This document shows, piece after piece, positions 54,911-63,122 of a stretch of 64,000 nt of DNA. The position numbers were made by a program, and so were the translations under genes. Position 1 is the first letter of the stretch. Each line of letters starts with the position of its first letter. The notes beneath the pieces are model-generated. The model had not been told where the DNA came from. It did not search any database and saw only the letters and a program-made list of their open reading frames with translations. Source of the stretch: Streptococcus downei MFe28. GTDB taxonomy: Bacteria; Bacillota; Bacilli; Lactobacillales; Streptococcaceae. The stretch covers positions 1,550,001 to 1,614,000 of the forward strand of contig NZ_UHFA01000002.1 of assembly GCF_900459175.1 (NCBI RefSeq), written 5' to 3'.

Positions 54911-56146
54911 ATGAATAAAAATCGTGTCGTTATCACAGGCTATGGCCTAACTACTGCCATCGGTCACACTCCCCAAGAGGTCTGGCACAGCCTAGTCCAA
55001 GGTAAAATCGGCATCAAAGCTCTGACTCGCTTTGATGCCAGTCAGACAAGCGCCTCTAATGTCGGAGAAATTAGGGATTTCCCCTTTAATCGCTATTTTG
55101 CCAATCAAAACAAGGAGCGCTATGACCTCAGCACCTGGTATGCGCTCTATGCCGCAAATGCAGCCTTAGAACATTCTGGTCTTGGGCAGATTTCAGCTGA
55201 GGATCAGGAGCGAACAGGCGTCTATCTCTCGACGACCGTCGGAGGTCTCAAGGAATTTCAGGACGAAATTATCGCCATGGATGACCATGGACTAGACGCA
55301 GTCAAACCGACCTTTCTCAGCAAGGCCCTCTATAATATGCCAGCTCTAAATGTTGCAGCGGCACTAGGTGCTAAGGGTAGCTCTAAATGTATTGCGACAG
55401 CCTGCTCCTCCTCCAACGATGCTATTGGTCAAGCCTTTCGGGACATCAAATACGGCAACCTGGATATAATCTTAGCCGGTGGAGCCGAAGCTCCCATCAC
55501 AGAGATTGGACTGGGAGGTTTTGATGCCCTGACAGCTGTATCGAGAACCAAGGACCCTTCACGCTCTTCTATTCCCTTTGACAAGGACCGCAATGGCTTT
55601 GTCATGGGAGAAGGGGCTGGCCTTTTGGTTCTAGAAAGTCTAGACCATGCGCAAAAGCGGGGAGCCAAGATTTTCGCCGAAATTATTGGTTATGGGAGCA
55701 ATTGCGATGCCTACCATCTAACCAGCCCTTCCCCTAACGGCATTGGCGCTAAAAAGGCCCTTCAACTAGCCCTGAGGGAGGCTGACCTCTCCCCTGACCA
55801 AGTTGACTATATCAATGCCCACGGGACTTCCACCCCTGCTAATGATTTGGCAGAGAGCCAGGCCATTGTCAGCCTCTTTGGACGTCAGCTCCCTGTCTCT
55901 TCGACCAAGTCCTTCACCGGCCACCTCCAAGGGGCAACAGGCGCTGTTGAGGCCATCATTACCATTGAAGCCCTCCGCCACAACTACCTGCCCATGACAG
56001 CAGGCACTAAGAAGCTGGATCCTGATGTTGAGGCCAATATCATTCTAGGCCAAGGCCAAGAAGCAGACGTCACCTATGCCCTCTCCAACACCTTTGGTTT
56101 CGGTGGGGACAATGCCGTTCTAGCCTTTAAGAAATGGCAAGATTAG
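54911..56146 (+). CDS. Stand-alone beta-ketoacyl-ACP synthase II (FabF-like)
   Basis: A 411-residue KAS II. The catalytic triad is the Cys in TACSSSNDAIG, the His in NAHGTSTPANDL and the His in STKSFTGHLQGATGAVE, and the C-terminal glycine loop NTFGFGGDNAVLAF is present. KAS II condenses malonyl-ACP with acyl-ACP in fatty-acid elongation. The main streptococcal fabF lies in the fab cluster; none of those genes is here, so this is probably a second, specialised copy. No ACP or other polyketide genes are adjacent. RBS GAGGT. Confidence 0.88.
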   Translation: MNKNRVVITGYGLTTAIGHTPQEVWHSLVQGKIGIKALTRFDASQTSASNVGEIRDFPFNRYFANQNKERYDLSTWYALYAANAALEHSGLGQISAEDQERTGVYLSTTVGGLKEFQDEIIAMDDHGLDAVKPTFLSKALYNMPALNVAAALGAKGSSKCIATACSSSNDAIGQAFRDIKYGNLDIILAGGAEAPITEIGLGGFDALTAVSRTKDPSRSSIPFDKDRNGFVMGEGAGLLVLESLDHAQKRGAKIFAEIIGYGSNCDAYHLTSPSPNGIGAKKALQLALREADLSPDQVDYINAHGTSTPANDLAESQAIVSLFGRQLPVSSTKSFTGHLQGATGAVEAIITIEALRHNYLPMTAGTKKLDPDVEANIILGQGQEADVTYALSNTFGFGGDNAVLAFKKWQD

Positions 56147-56239
56147 GGGAACTCTTTAAATGAGGAACTCAACTAGGATTATAAGAGTGCCGAGACCTCT
56201 TCAACAGTCTAACAAAATTAAGAATATTTTAATATTACC

Positions 56240-56268
56240 TTGCCTTTACTGGGTAAATTTGTTAGACT
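56240..56268 (+). promoter_or_regulatory. Promoter of the membrane-protein gene at 56300
   Basis: TTGCCT (56240-56245), a 17-base spacer and TAGACT (56263-56268). Confidence 0.65.
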
Positions 56269-56299
56269 AGGAGAGTAAAAATAAAAAGGAGTTTATTTT

Positions 56300-56734
56300 A
56301 TGAATAACGATACCAATACTGATGGCTTGAAGAAGCTGGCCTTGACCAATGGTGTGGTCGGAATTGTCTGCCCAATTCTTTCTTTTATGATTCGAATTAT
56401 TGGCTTAACTATGGTTAGTTCCAAGATTGCTAATTCAGGAAAATCACTTAATGCTCAAGAAATTTTCCAAACACAGATACCAGTTTACTTGGTTTCTGCC
56501 ATTCCTGGTCTAGTTGTCTTGATTTTGGGAATTGTTGCTATAGTGCAATTTAGAAAAGCAGACAATAAGGCTGTTCCACTTGCAGCACATATCCTTCTCA
56601 TCGTAGGAGGGGCCTTGAGCTTGCTATTTGGTCTTTTTGGAGAAATTCCAGAGTTAATCGGAGGTATTCTCTACCTTACTTCACTTGGGAAGTTCAACCG
56701 TCCTCAATTCCCTGACCAAACTATCCAACAATAA
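56300..56734 (+). CDS. DUF4064-like membrane protein
   Basis: A 144-residue protein with four membrane segments (about 17-40, 60-85, 95-112 and 118-135) and a short hydrophilic end. Its last segment (GGILYLTSLGKFNRPQFPDQ) parallels GGLFLASVNKLDQPAPDYD in the protein at 54018. RBS AAAAAGGAG; own promoter and terminator. Function unknown. Confidence 0.75.
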   Translation: MNNDTNTDGLKKLALTNGVVGIVCPILSFMIRIIGLTMVSSKIANSGKSLNAQEIFQTQIPVYLVSAIPGLVVLILGIVAIVQFRKADNKAVPLAAHILLIVGGALSLLFGLFGEIPELIGGILYLTSLGKFNRPQFPDQTIQQ

Positions 56735-56748
56735 GTTTATCCTTGATT

Positions 56749-56789
56749 TAAAAACTTCCTCTGGTCGATAAAACCAGTGGAAGTTTTTT
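56749..56789 (+). terminator. Terminator after the DUF4064-like gene
   Basis: AAACTTCC..TCTGG pairs with CCAG..GGAAGTTTTTT. Confidence 0.85.
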
Positions 56790-56922
56790 ATGTCTAGGTC
56801 CGCATCTTTTAGAACGATAGGGTGATGAAGCCGGTAGCCTTAGTAGTCCCAATCAGTTTGGCCAAAGTGCTCAACCGGATGAAAATAGGAGTGTTGAAAG
56901 ACACTTTGATTTTCAAAGTAGT

Positions 56923-56951
56923 TTGACATTCAATAAAAAGTCCGGTAAACT
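56923..56951 (+). promoter_or_regulatory. Promoter of the DUF805 gene
   Basis: TTGACA (56923-56928), a 17-base spacer and TAAACT (56946-56951). Just upstream (56835-56970) a short frame reads SSPNQFGQSAQPDENRS and on to KKSGKLKLF, perhaps the tail of a lost gene. Confidence 0.65.
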
Positions 56952-56984
56952 TAAGCTATTCTAAATTTAAGGAGTATCTATTTT

Positions 56985-57387
56985 ATGATTGAAGCTTATA
57001 AGAACTATTGGAAACAAATATGTGGACTTTGAAGGACGGACCAGCCGTTCTGGATTCTGGTAGGTTGTTTTAGTGAACTCCCTGATTTCCATAGCCTTTT
57101 ATATTATTATTATTGCTATCGTTGGTGGCGCTGCTACTAGTTATTCAGATGCCCCTTCAACTGGTTTCATTGCTTCCATGGGAATTTTTGGAATCCTACT
57201 TATGATTTGGGGATCGGCTAATATTTGCCCAGGCATTGCCCTGATTGTCCGTCGCCTACGTGATGCTGGTTACCATTGGGCCTTCATTTTCATCCAATTT
57301 ATTCCCTTTGGCAGTATTGCCCTGTTGGTTCTTCTTTCCATGCCAACCAAGCAAGTTCCAAATGACTTTAATAACTTTCAACCCTAA
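56985..57387 (+). pseudogene. DUF805 membrane protein with a frameshift and a stop
   Basis: From the ATG at 56985 (RBS AAGGAG) the frame reads MIEAYKNYWKQ and then ends. Skipping one base near 57017 gives VDFEGRTSRSGFW, the conserved DUF805 N-terminus, followed by TAG at 57061. The same frame then continues VVLVNSLISIAFYI to the end, with membrane segments and VRRLRDAGYHWAF typical of DUF805. Two separate lesions in a protein of about 133 residues. Confidence 0.85.
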
Positions 57388-57400
57388 GCTCTAATTAGAA

Positions 57401-57426
57401 ACGCCTTGCCTAGCAGGGTGTTTTTT
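57401..57426 (+). terminator. Terminator after the DUF805 pseudogene
   Basis: ACGCCTTGC pairs with GCAGGGTGT, followed by TTTTT. Confidence 0.8.
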
Positions 57427-57434
57427 CATGGGCT

Positions 57435-57467
57435 AAAAAATCCCACCTAGTCATAAACCAAGTGGAA
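57435..57467 (-). terminator. Terminator after msrB
   Basis: On the minus strand CCACTTGGT pairs with ACTAGGTGG, followed by ATTTTTT. Confidence 0.75.
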
Positions 57468-57476
57468 CTATTACAA

Positions 57477-57911
57477 TTATGCTTCCTCAAATATCTTCAA
57501 CCAATCTCCATAACCGGCTTCTTGCATTTGGTCATAGGGAATGAATTGCAGGGCTGCCGAGTTGATACAGTAGCGTAGGCCACCCTTATCTATTGGACCA
57601 TCATTGAAAACATGACCCAGGTGGGAATTGGCCTGTCGGCTCCGAACCTCAATCCTATGCATCCCTAATGAATTATCCTCATGGTTGGTCAGCATGCGAT
57701 TTTCAATGGGCTTGGTGAAGGCTGGCCAACCGCAGCCTGAATCATACTTATCTAGCGATGAGAAGAGAACCTCTCCGCTGACGACATCAACATAGATACC
57801 CTTGTCAAAGAAATCATCATAGGAACCGCTAAAGGCTGGCTCAGTTGCTGCATTTTGCGTGACTTCATAGGCTAAATCGCCAATTTGCTGACGAAGATTT
57901 TTTTCTACCAT
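57477..57911 (-). CDS. msrB: Peptide-methionine (R)-S-oxide reductase
   Basis: A 144-residue MsrB that repairs oxidised methionine. The catalytic Cys is in [14 protein letters not shown], and the resolving Cys is probably in [11 protein letters not shown]; the GHVFNDGP motif is complete. The CxxC zinc pairs of other MsrB forms are absent. Start at 57911 behind GGAGG. It follows the NAD(P)-binding protein gene by 9 bp, so the two form an operon. Confidence 0.95.
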   Translation of the reverse strand: MVEKNLRQQIGDLAYEVTQNAATEPAFSGSYDDFFDKGIYVDVVSGEVLFSSLDKYDSGCGWPAFTKPIENRMLTNHEDNSLGMHRIEVRSRQANSHLGHVFNDGPIDKGGLRYCINSAALQFIPYDQMQEAGYGDWLKIFEEA

Positions 57912-57920
57912 AAACACCTC

Positions 57921-58556
57921 CTATAGTTTGGCCATACTAGCATCAATCGGTTGGCTACCCGATAGCATTTGGATGACCTTCCTCTTAGTATTGGGATACT
58001 CGATAATTTTTGCTAGAACTTCGGCGGCATCAGGAATAGGATTGCGACCAACCTTTTCAGGAGCAAAGGTTACTAGTCCCCTTCCTTCCTCTTCTGCCAG
58101 ACCACCAGGTTGCAAAATCGTATAGTCAAGCTGGGTCTGATTGATGAGATAGTTATCAGCAAAGAACTTGGCGATATTGTAATCAGTCAATTGGTCCAGG
58201 CCTGCTTGATTCCACTTTTCTGGCTCTGTAGCAAAGAGGGAACTGAGCAGGATGAAACGCTTGCCACCTGCTTGTTCCGTAGCCTGCATGGACTTAACGG
58301 CTCCAAAAGCATCGGTTTGCAGGAGGTCCTTACCCCTGGAACCCGCTAAGAAATAGACCACATCCATCCCTACTAGACTCTTTGCCAGCACTTCTACTGA
58401 GTCATGAAGATCAAAGTGAATGGGCTTAATCTGCTGGGTCTCTTGGATCTTACTCAAATCTCTTAGGCCAGCATAGATGGTATGACCCTGTTTAACGAGT
58501 TTCTTTGTTAATTCTTGGGCCACTCGGCCATTAGCCCCGATAATAAAAATATTCAT
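57921..58556 (-). CDS. Atypical SDR / NmrA-like NAD(P)-binding protein
   Basis: A 211-residue Rossmann protein with GANGRVAQELTKKLVKQG at the N-terminus, an arginine shortly after (GLRDLSK) that favours NADP, VVYFLAGSRG, and the YNIAKFFAD segment in place of the usual YxxxK. Proteins of this type are often redox-stress genes, consistent with co-transcription with msrB. Substrate unknown. Confidence 0.82.
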   Translation of the reverse strand: MNIFIIGANGRVAQELTKKLVKQGHTIYAGLRDLSKIQETQQIKPIHFDLHDSVEVLAKSLVGMDVVYFLAGSRGKDLLQTDAFGAVKSMQATEQAGGKRFILLSSLFATEPEKWNQAGLDQLTDYNIAKFFADNYLINQTQLDYTILQPGGLAEEEGRGLVTFAPEKVGRNPIPDAAEVLAKIIEYPNTKRKVIQMLSGSQPIDASMAKL

Positions 58557-58733
58557 TTTCTACTCCCTTCAAATACCTGTCTATAGGCTTGAAACTTTCT
58601 AAACCTATTTTATCCCTTCTCATGATTATCTATCCAAAAATTGCTATGGAGAAAGTTGGATAGCCCCCTCCTATGCAAATCGAATGGTTTTCATCGTTAT
58701 AGGAAGGCCTTTGTCACTCTTATTCAACCTATC

Positions 58734-58770
58734 AAAAAACTGATCCACAGTCGTGAATCAGTCTTTTTTC
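58734..58770 (-). terminator. Terminator after murA
   Basis: AAAAAACTGAT and ATCAGTCTTTTTT arms form a near-perfect stem that can work on both strands; it overlaps the last codon region of murA. Confidence 0.8.
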
Positions 58771-60028
58771 AGTCTTCAACTAATTGAATATCAGCACCTA
58801 GGGCGGTTAATTTTTCAATTATATTGGCATAACCCCGCAGGATAAATTCGATATTGGTGATTTCTGTCCGTCCTTGAGCCATGAGTCCAGCGGTGACAAG
58901 GGCCGCACCTGCTCGCAAGTCTGTCGCCTTGACCGCTGCACCAGTTAATTGGCTAGGGCCATTGTAGACGATTTTACCACCCAAGACAGAAATGTCTGCC
59001 CCCATCCGAGCCAATTCAGGGACATGATTAACCCGTTTTTCATAGATGGTATCAAGAATAGACCCTCGACCGTGAGCCGTCAATAAAAGCGGAGTGATGG
59101 GCTGTTGCAGGTCTGTCGCAAAGCCAGGATAGGGCGCGGTTCGAACAGAAATGGCCTTGAGATTGTCTTGCTTTTCAACGAAGATCGCATCCTCATCAAC
59201 GGTCATCCGCACGCCCATTTCTTCCAGCTTGGAAATGAAACTATCCAAGTGTTCGTAGAGAACGTTGGTAATCCGCACACCCTCACCTATAGCTGCCGCC
59301 ATGGCAATATAGGTGCCAGCTTCAATCCGGTCAGGAATAACTTGATGACGAGTTCCACCAAGACGGTCAACCCCATCAATAGTGATAATATTGGTTCCAG
59401 CCCCACGGACATGGGCCCCCATATTATTGAGCAGGGTCGCCACATCAATGATTTCAGGCTCCCGAGCAGCATTTTCAATCACGGTTCGACCTTGGGCCTT
59501 GACGGCCGCCAGCATGGTATTGATGGTCGCTCCGACACTGACCGTATCCATATAGATATGGGCCCCTTGCATGGCTCTGCCATCAGTCGCTAAGCGCATG
59601 GCTTCTTCCTCATAGGAAATACTAGCTCCCATAGCTTCAAAAGCCTTGAGGTGGAGGTCAATAGGGCGGGGGCCTAGATCACAGCCCCCAGGTAGGCCGA
59701 CAACCGCCTGTCCGAAACGGCCTAGGAGACTTCCATAGAAATAATAGGAAGCACGCAGACTGTTGATTTTCCCAAAAGGCATGGGCATATCTTTGACACC
59801 ACGGGGGTCAATTTCTAGCGTTTCACCATCACGCTTGACCTTAGCCCCCATGATTTCCATGATTTCTACCAGACTATCCACATCGCTGATGGCCGGCACA
59901 CCATCCAAGGTCACGATGTCGTCTGCTAGAATAATGGCGGGAATCAGGGCAACGACCGAATTCTTGGCACCTGATACAGCCACTTCACCAGAGAGAGGCT
60001 TGCCACCATTGATTATAATTTTTCGCAT
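58769..60028 (-). CDS. murA: UDP-N-acetylglucosamine 1-carboxyvinyltransferase
   Basis: A 419-residue enolpyruvyl transferase of the first committed step of peptidoglycan synthesis and the target of fosfomycin. The catalytic Cys lies in [18 protein letters not shown], and KNSVVAL near the N-terminus and the C-terminal RAGAALV segment are conserved. Streptococci carry two such genes; the one downstream of metK is usually called murA2/murZ, so this is probably that copy. Good promoter at 60066-60094. Confidence 0.95.
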   Translation of the reverse strand: MRKIIINGGKPLSGEVAVSGAKNSVVALIPAIILADDIVTLDGVPAISDVDSLVEIMEIMGAKVKRDGETLEIDPRGVKDMPMPFGKINSLRASYYFYGSLLGRFGQAVVGLPGGCDLGPRPIDLHLKAFEAMGASISYEEEAMRLATDGRAMQGAHIYMDTVSVGATINTMLAAVKAQGRTVIENAAREPEIIDVATLLNNMGAHVRGAGTNIITIDGVDRLGGTRHQVIPDRIEAGTYIAMAAAIGEGVRITNVLYEHLDSFISKLEEMGVRMTVDEDAIFVEKQDNLKAISVRTAPYPGFATDLQQPITPLLLTAHGRGSILDTIYEKRVNHVPELARMGADISVLGGKIVYNGPSQLTGAAVKATDLRAGAALVTAGLMAQGRTEITNIEFILRGYANIIEKLTALGADIQLVED

Positions 60029-60065
60029 AGCTTAATTTCTTTCTATCACTGATTTGAACCTTTTT

Positions 60066-60094
60066 ATTATAGCAGAGATTAAGGAATTTGACAA
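60066..60094 (-). promoter_or_regulatory. Promoter of murA
   Basis: TTGTCA (60089-60094), a 17-base spacer and TATAAT (60066-60071) on the minus strand. Confidence 0.8.
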
Positions 60095-60285
60095 TCGGAT
60101 GAAAATTTTTGACTTGACAGTTCCAGCACTGCATCTGCTGTACAGGCTCGGCTCTTATCAAATGACAGAAGGGCCTGTCTAATCAAGTTTTCTTATCTAT
60201 AGCATCCGAGCATAACCACCTGTCAAACAGATGATTTGCACAAGGGTTATCAGCCCCCAAAATCGACCAGCGCCCAAAACGTTAG

Positions 60286-60315
60286 CAAAAAACTACACTC
60301 CATCAGGAATGTAGT
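60286..60315 (-). terminator. Terminator after metK
   Basis: On the minus strand ACTACATTCC pairs with GGAGTGTAGT (one G-U pair), followed by T6. The rest of 60095-60285 shows no gene. Confidence 0.85.
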
Positions 60316-60323
60316 TGAGTGCT

Positions 60324-61511
60324 TTATTGAACGGCTGCCTTGAGGGCATCCACCTTGTCCAATTTTTCCCAAGGCAGGTCGATATCGGTCCGACCCATGT
60401 GGCCGTAGGCGGCAGTTTGACGGTAGATTGGCCGTTTGAGGTCCAACATTTTGATAATTCCTGCTGGGCGGAGGTCAAAGTTTTCCCGGACTGCTGCTTC
60501 TAGCTTGCTTTCAGAAACTTTTCCTGTTCCAAAGGTATCCACCCGAACAGAAACCGGATGGGCAACCCCGATAGCGTAGGCCAGCTGAACTTCTGCCTTG
60601 TCGGCCAAGCCAGCAGCGACAATATTTTTAGCAATATAGCGAGCGGCGTAGGAAGCCGAGCGGTCAACCTTGGTAGCATCCTTACCAGAGAAGGCCCCAC
60701 CACCGTGCCGGGCATAGCCACCATAGGTATCGACAATAATCTTACGTCCAGTCAGACCAGAATCCCCCTGGGGACCACCGATAACGAAACGACCGGTTGG
60801 ATTGACATAGTACTTAGTCTTGTCATCCAGATATTCTGCTGGGATAACAGCCTTGATGACTTGCTCAATCACATCCTGACGAATCTGCTCTTGTGACACA
60901 TCAGGGTCGTGTTGGGTGGAAATGACCACGGTATCCACCCGAACAGGTTGGTCCATCTCGTCGTATTCAACCGTCACCTGAGACTTGGCATCAGGTCGCA
61001 GGTAACTGATAGCACCAGACTTGCGGAGTTCCGCCAATTTATGAACCAGCTTGTGAGACAGGGAAATTGGCAAGGGCATGAGTTCGGGTGTTTCATTGAT
61101 CGCAAAACCAAACATGAGACCTTGGTCACCAGCCCCAATCAAACTGAGCTCATCCTCTTGCCCCTCGCGTGCTTCTAAGGCTTGATTAACCCCTTGGGCA
61201 ATATCAGGCGACTGCTCAATCAGGGATGGGTGAACCCCAACCGAATCGGCTGCAAAACCATAATCGGCATTGGTATAACCAATATCAGCAATGGTATCAC
61301 GAACCACCCGGTTAATATCGACATAGGCTGTCGTGGAGATTTCCCCAAAGACATGAACCGAACCCGTATAGACCGCTGTCTCGGCAGCGACATGGGCATC
61401 TGGGTCCTGCTCCAAAATAGCATCTAGGATAGCATCCGAAATCTGATCGGCAATCTTATCGGGATGTCCCTCCGAAACCGACTCAGACGTGAAAAGTTTA
61501 CGTTCTGACAT
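60324..61511 (-). CDS. metK: S-adenosylmethionine synthetase
   Basis: A 395-residue enzyme that makes SAM from methionine and ATP. Seen: [20 protein letters not shown] at the start, [12 protein letters not shown] and the phosphate-binding [17 protein letters not shown]. Length is normal. RBS AAGGGGGGA. The leader is only about 35-45 nt, with no room for a SAM riboswitch. A hairpin array lies just upstream. Confidence 0.97.
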   Translation of the reverse strand: MSERKLFTSESVSEGHPDKIADQISDAILDAILEQDPDAHVAAETAVYTGSVHVFGEISTTAYVDINRVVRDTIADIGYTNADYGFAADSVGVHPSLIEQSPDIAQGVNQALEAREGQEDELSLIGAGDQGLMFGFAINETPELMPLPISLSHKLVHKLAELRKSGAISYLRPDAKSQVTVEYDEMDQPVRVDTVVISTQHDPDVSQEQIRQDVIEQVIKAVIPAEYLDDKTKYYVNPTGRFVIGGPQGDSGLTGRKIIVDTYGGYARHGGGAFSGKDATKVDRSASYAARYIAKNIVAAGLADKAEVQLAYAIGVAHPVSVRVDTFGTGKVSESKLEAAVRENFDLRPAGIIKMLDLKRPIYRQTAAYGHMGRTDIDLPWEKLDKVDALKAAVQ

Positions 61512-61588
61512 AAAAATGTCCCCCCTTAAAATAGAATGGCGTCAACTTACTCTAGCATAGCAAAGATTGGAATTCAGATTGTTACGAC

Positions 61589-61735
61589 GGATTTTTGGCC
61601 AATCGATATCATTGGCCAAAAAATCCTAGTAAGTCGACTAGCCAAGACCCCATGGGGCTTGGCGTCCAACAAGGAGCAACTTTCAGTTGCCCTTGTTGGT
61701 GTCGAGTTACAAAGAACCGGTCTCTCAAGCTCGAC
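61589..61735. repeat. Hairpin array upstream of metK (different sequence family)
   Basis: Four adjacent inverted repeats: 61589-61626 (GGATTTTTGGCCAAT / ATTGGCCAAAAAATCC), 61641-61663 (GCCAAG..CCCCATGGGG..CTTGGC), 61666-61699 (CCAACAAGG.GCAACT / AGTTGC.CCTTGTTGG) and 61701-61735 (GTCGAG / CTCGAC). The sequence is not that of the ATACTC family, but the design is the same. The remainder, 61736-61906, shows no gene. Confidence 0.75.
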
Positions 61736-61906
61736 CCAAAATAGGATATAACTATCCGTTTCTGAACTTGAGATAGCGAGGCTAAAAGGCTTAGGGGTTA
61801 GAAGGCGCCGGCGAAGATTAGACTAAGGTCTATCAAGCCAAGACGACGACACCCATAAGTTTTTTAGACCGCCTTTTCGGGACTCATTAACCCTATTATT
61901 TTAACA

Positions 61907-61945
61907 CAAAAAAAAGGAAGTTCCCATTATTTGGCAGAACTTTCC
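61907..61945 (-). terminator. Terminator downstream of the broken oxidoreductase
   Basis: On the minus strand GGAAAGTTC pairs with GAACTTCC, followed by T8. Confidence 0.75.
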
Positions 61946-62026
61946 TATCATTATTGATTATGGCTGGCCGTTCATTTAGACTAGCCCAAATTTTCATCTT
62001 TTTTTGAAAATCATTGAAAGCCAGTT

Positions 62027-63049
62027 CTAGTTAGCGTTTGAAAAGCCGCCGAAACCTTCGGACAGGCCCTTGTTGAGGTGCTTGATGGAATCGCTACCTG
62101 GGATTGGTGAGAGGCCGAAAGAACCTTCCGAAGTAAAGGCTTGGAGCAGACCAGGGGTCCAATGGGCCTTTGCCAACTGTTCTGGCGAGATTTCATGGAC
62201 AATGTTGTCGCCCTTGCCTTCATCAATCTTCTTACCAAAGAGAGGATCAACCAGGGTACCCCGACCGACGGCAATCAGGTCGGTATGATTTTCAACCGCA
62301 TCCCTGGCCGCTTCTTCTGAAAAGACCCCACCGACAACCAGCAACTTGGTTTGGTCGTCGAGAATTTCCTTGAAGTAGTCCGCAAATGGTCGGTCAGCCC
62401 CTTGAGGCTTAGAAGCATAACCATCCCAGAGGGAGAGGTGAATATAGTCCAAATCATGCTTGATGACTTCCTTGATTAAAGCTATGGCATCTCTGTAGGT
62501 ATAACCCACCGTGTCGCCGTAAATTTCTTCGGGACTAATCCGATAGCCAACGATAAAATCATCAGTGGCATATTGGGCAACAACTCGCACTTGATTTCTT
62601 CAAGCACAGCAAGGGGAAAGGCCATGCTTTTTTCAAGGCTGTCCTACACTTATCAATCCTTTTATTGGAATAGGCTGAGAAGAATTGCTGGATACCATAG
62701 TGATTGGCCCCGTGAATTTCCACCCCATCAAAGCCAGCATCCATAGCTCGCTTGGTGGCCCGTCCGAAGTCCTTGATAATTTCTTCAATCTCTTCACCAG
62801 TCATTTCCCGAACCGGATAAGAAAGGAAGGAGAAATCAATTGCTGAGGGGGCTAGAACTTCTTTGCCTTTGGCAGCCTGCCCTGTAGCTTCACGCCTATC
62901 CTGATGGATTGCAAAATGGCCTTATTGCCATCCTTCTTGAGGGCTTGAGCAATAGACTTGACGGACTCAAGATTAGTATCATCATAAATCCCTAACTGCT
63001 CAGGAATACGAATACCGGCGAGCAGGCAATGATCACCCATCTCACTCAC
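62027..63049 (-). pseudogene. Old-yellow-enzyme-type NADH:flavin oxidoreductase, decayed
   Basis: Three frames carry successive parts of one TIM-barrel protein: SEMGDHCLLAGIRIPEQLGI to ALKKDGNKAILQ (about 62930-63049), then MTGEEIEEIIKDFGRATKRA to the family motif DGVEIHGANHYGIQQFFSAYSNKR (about 62640-62804), then AQYATDDFIVGYRISPEEIY to GLSEGFGGFSNAN (62027-62590). About 50 N-terminal residues are missing, and at least two frame changes occur. Related intact enzymes have about 390 residues. Confidence 0.88.
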
Positions 63050-63122
63050 GTAGTGATATTCAACAATTAGCTGTAATATATTTAAATACAGATTTCCATC
63101 AATTGTATGTTTTTTATGTACT

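Noticed and set aside
61512..61580. SAM-III (SMK box) riboswitch upstream of metK
   Set aside because: Expected in Lactobacillales, but the likely leader here is about 35-45 nt and I cannot find the required pairing with the Shine-Dalgarno region.
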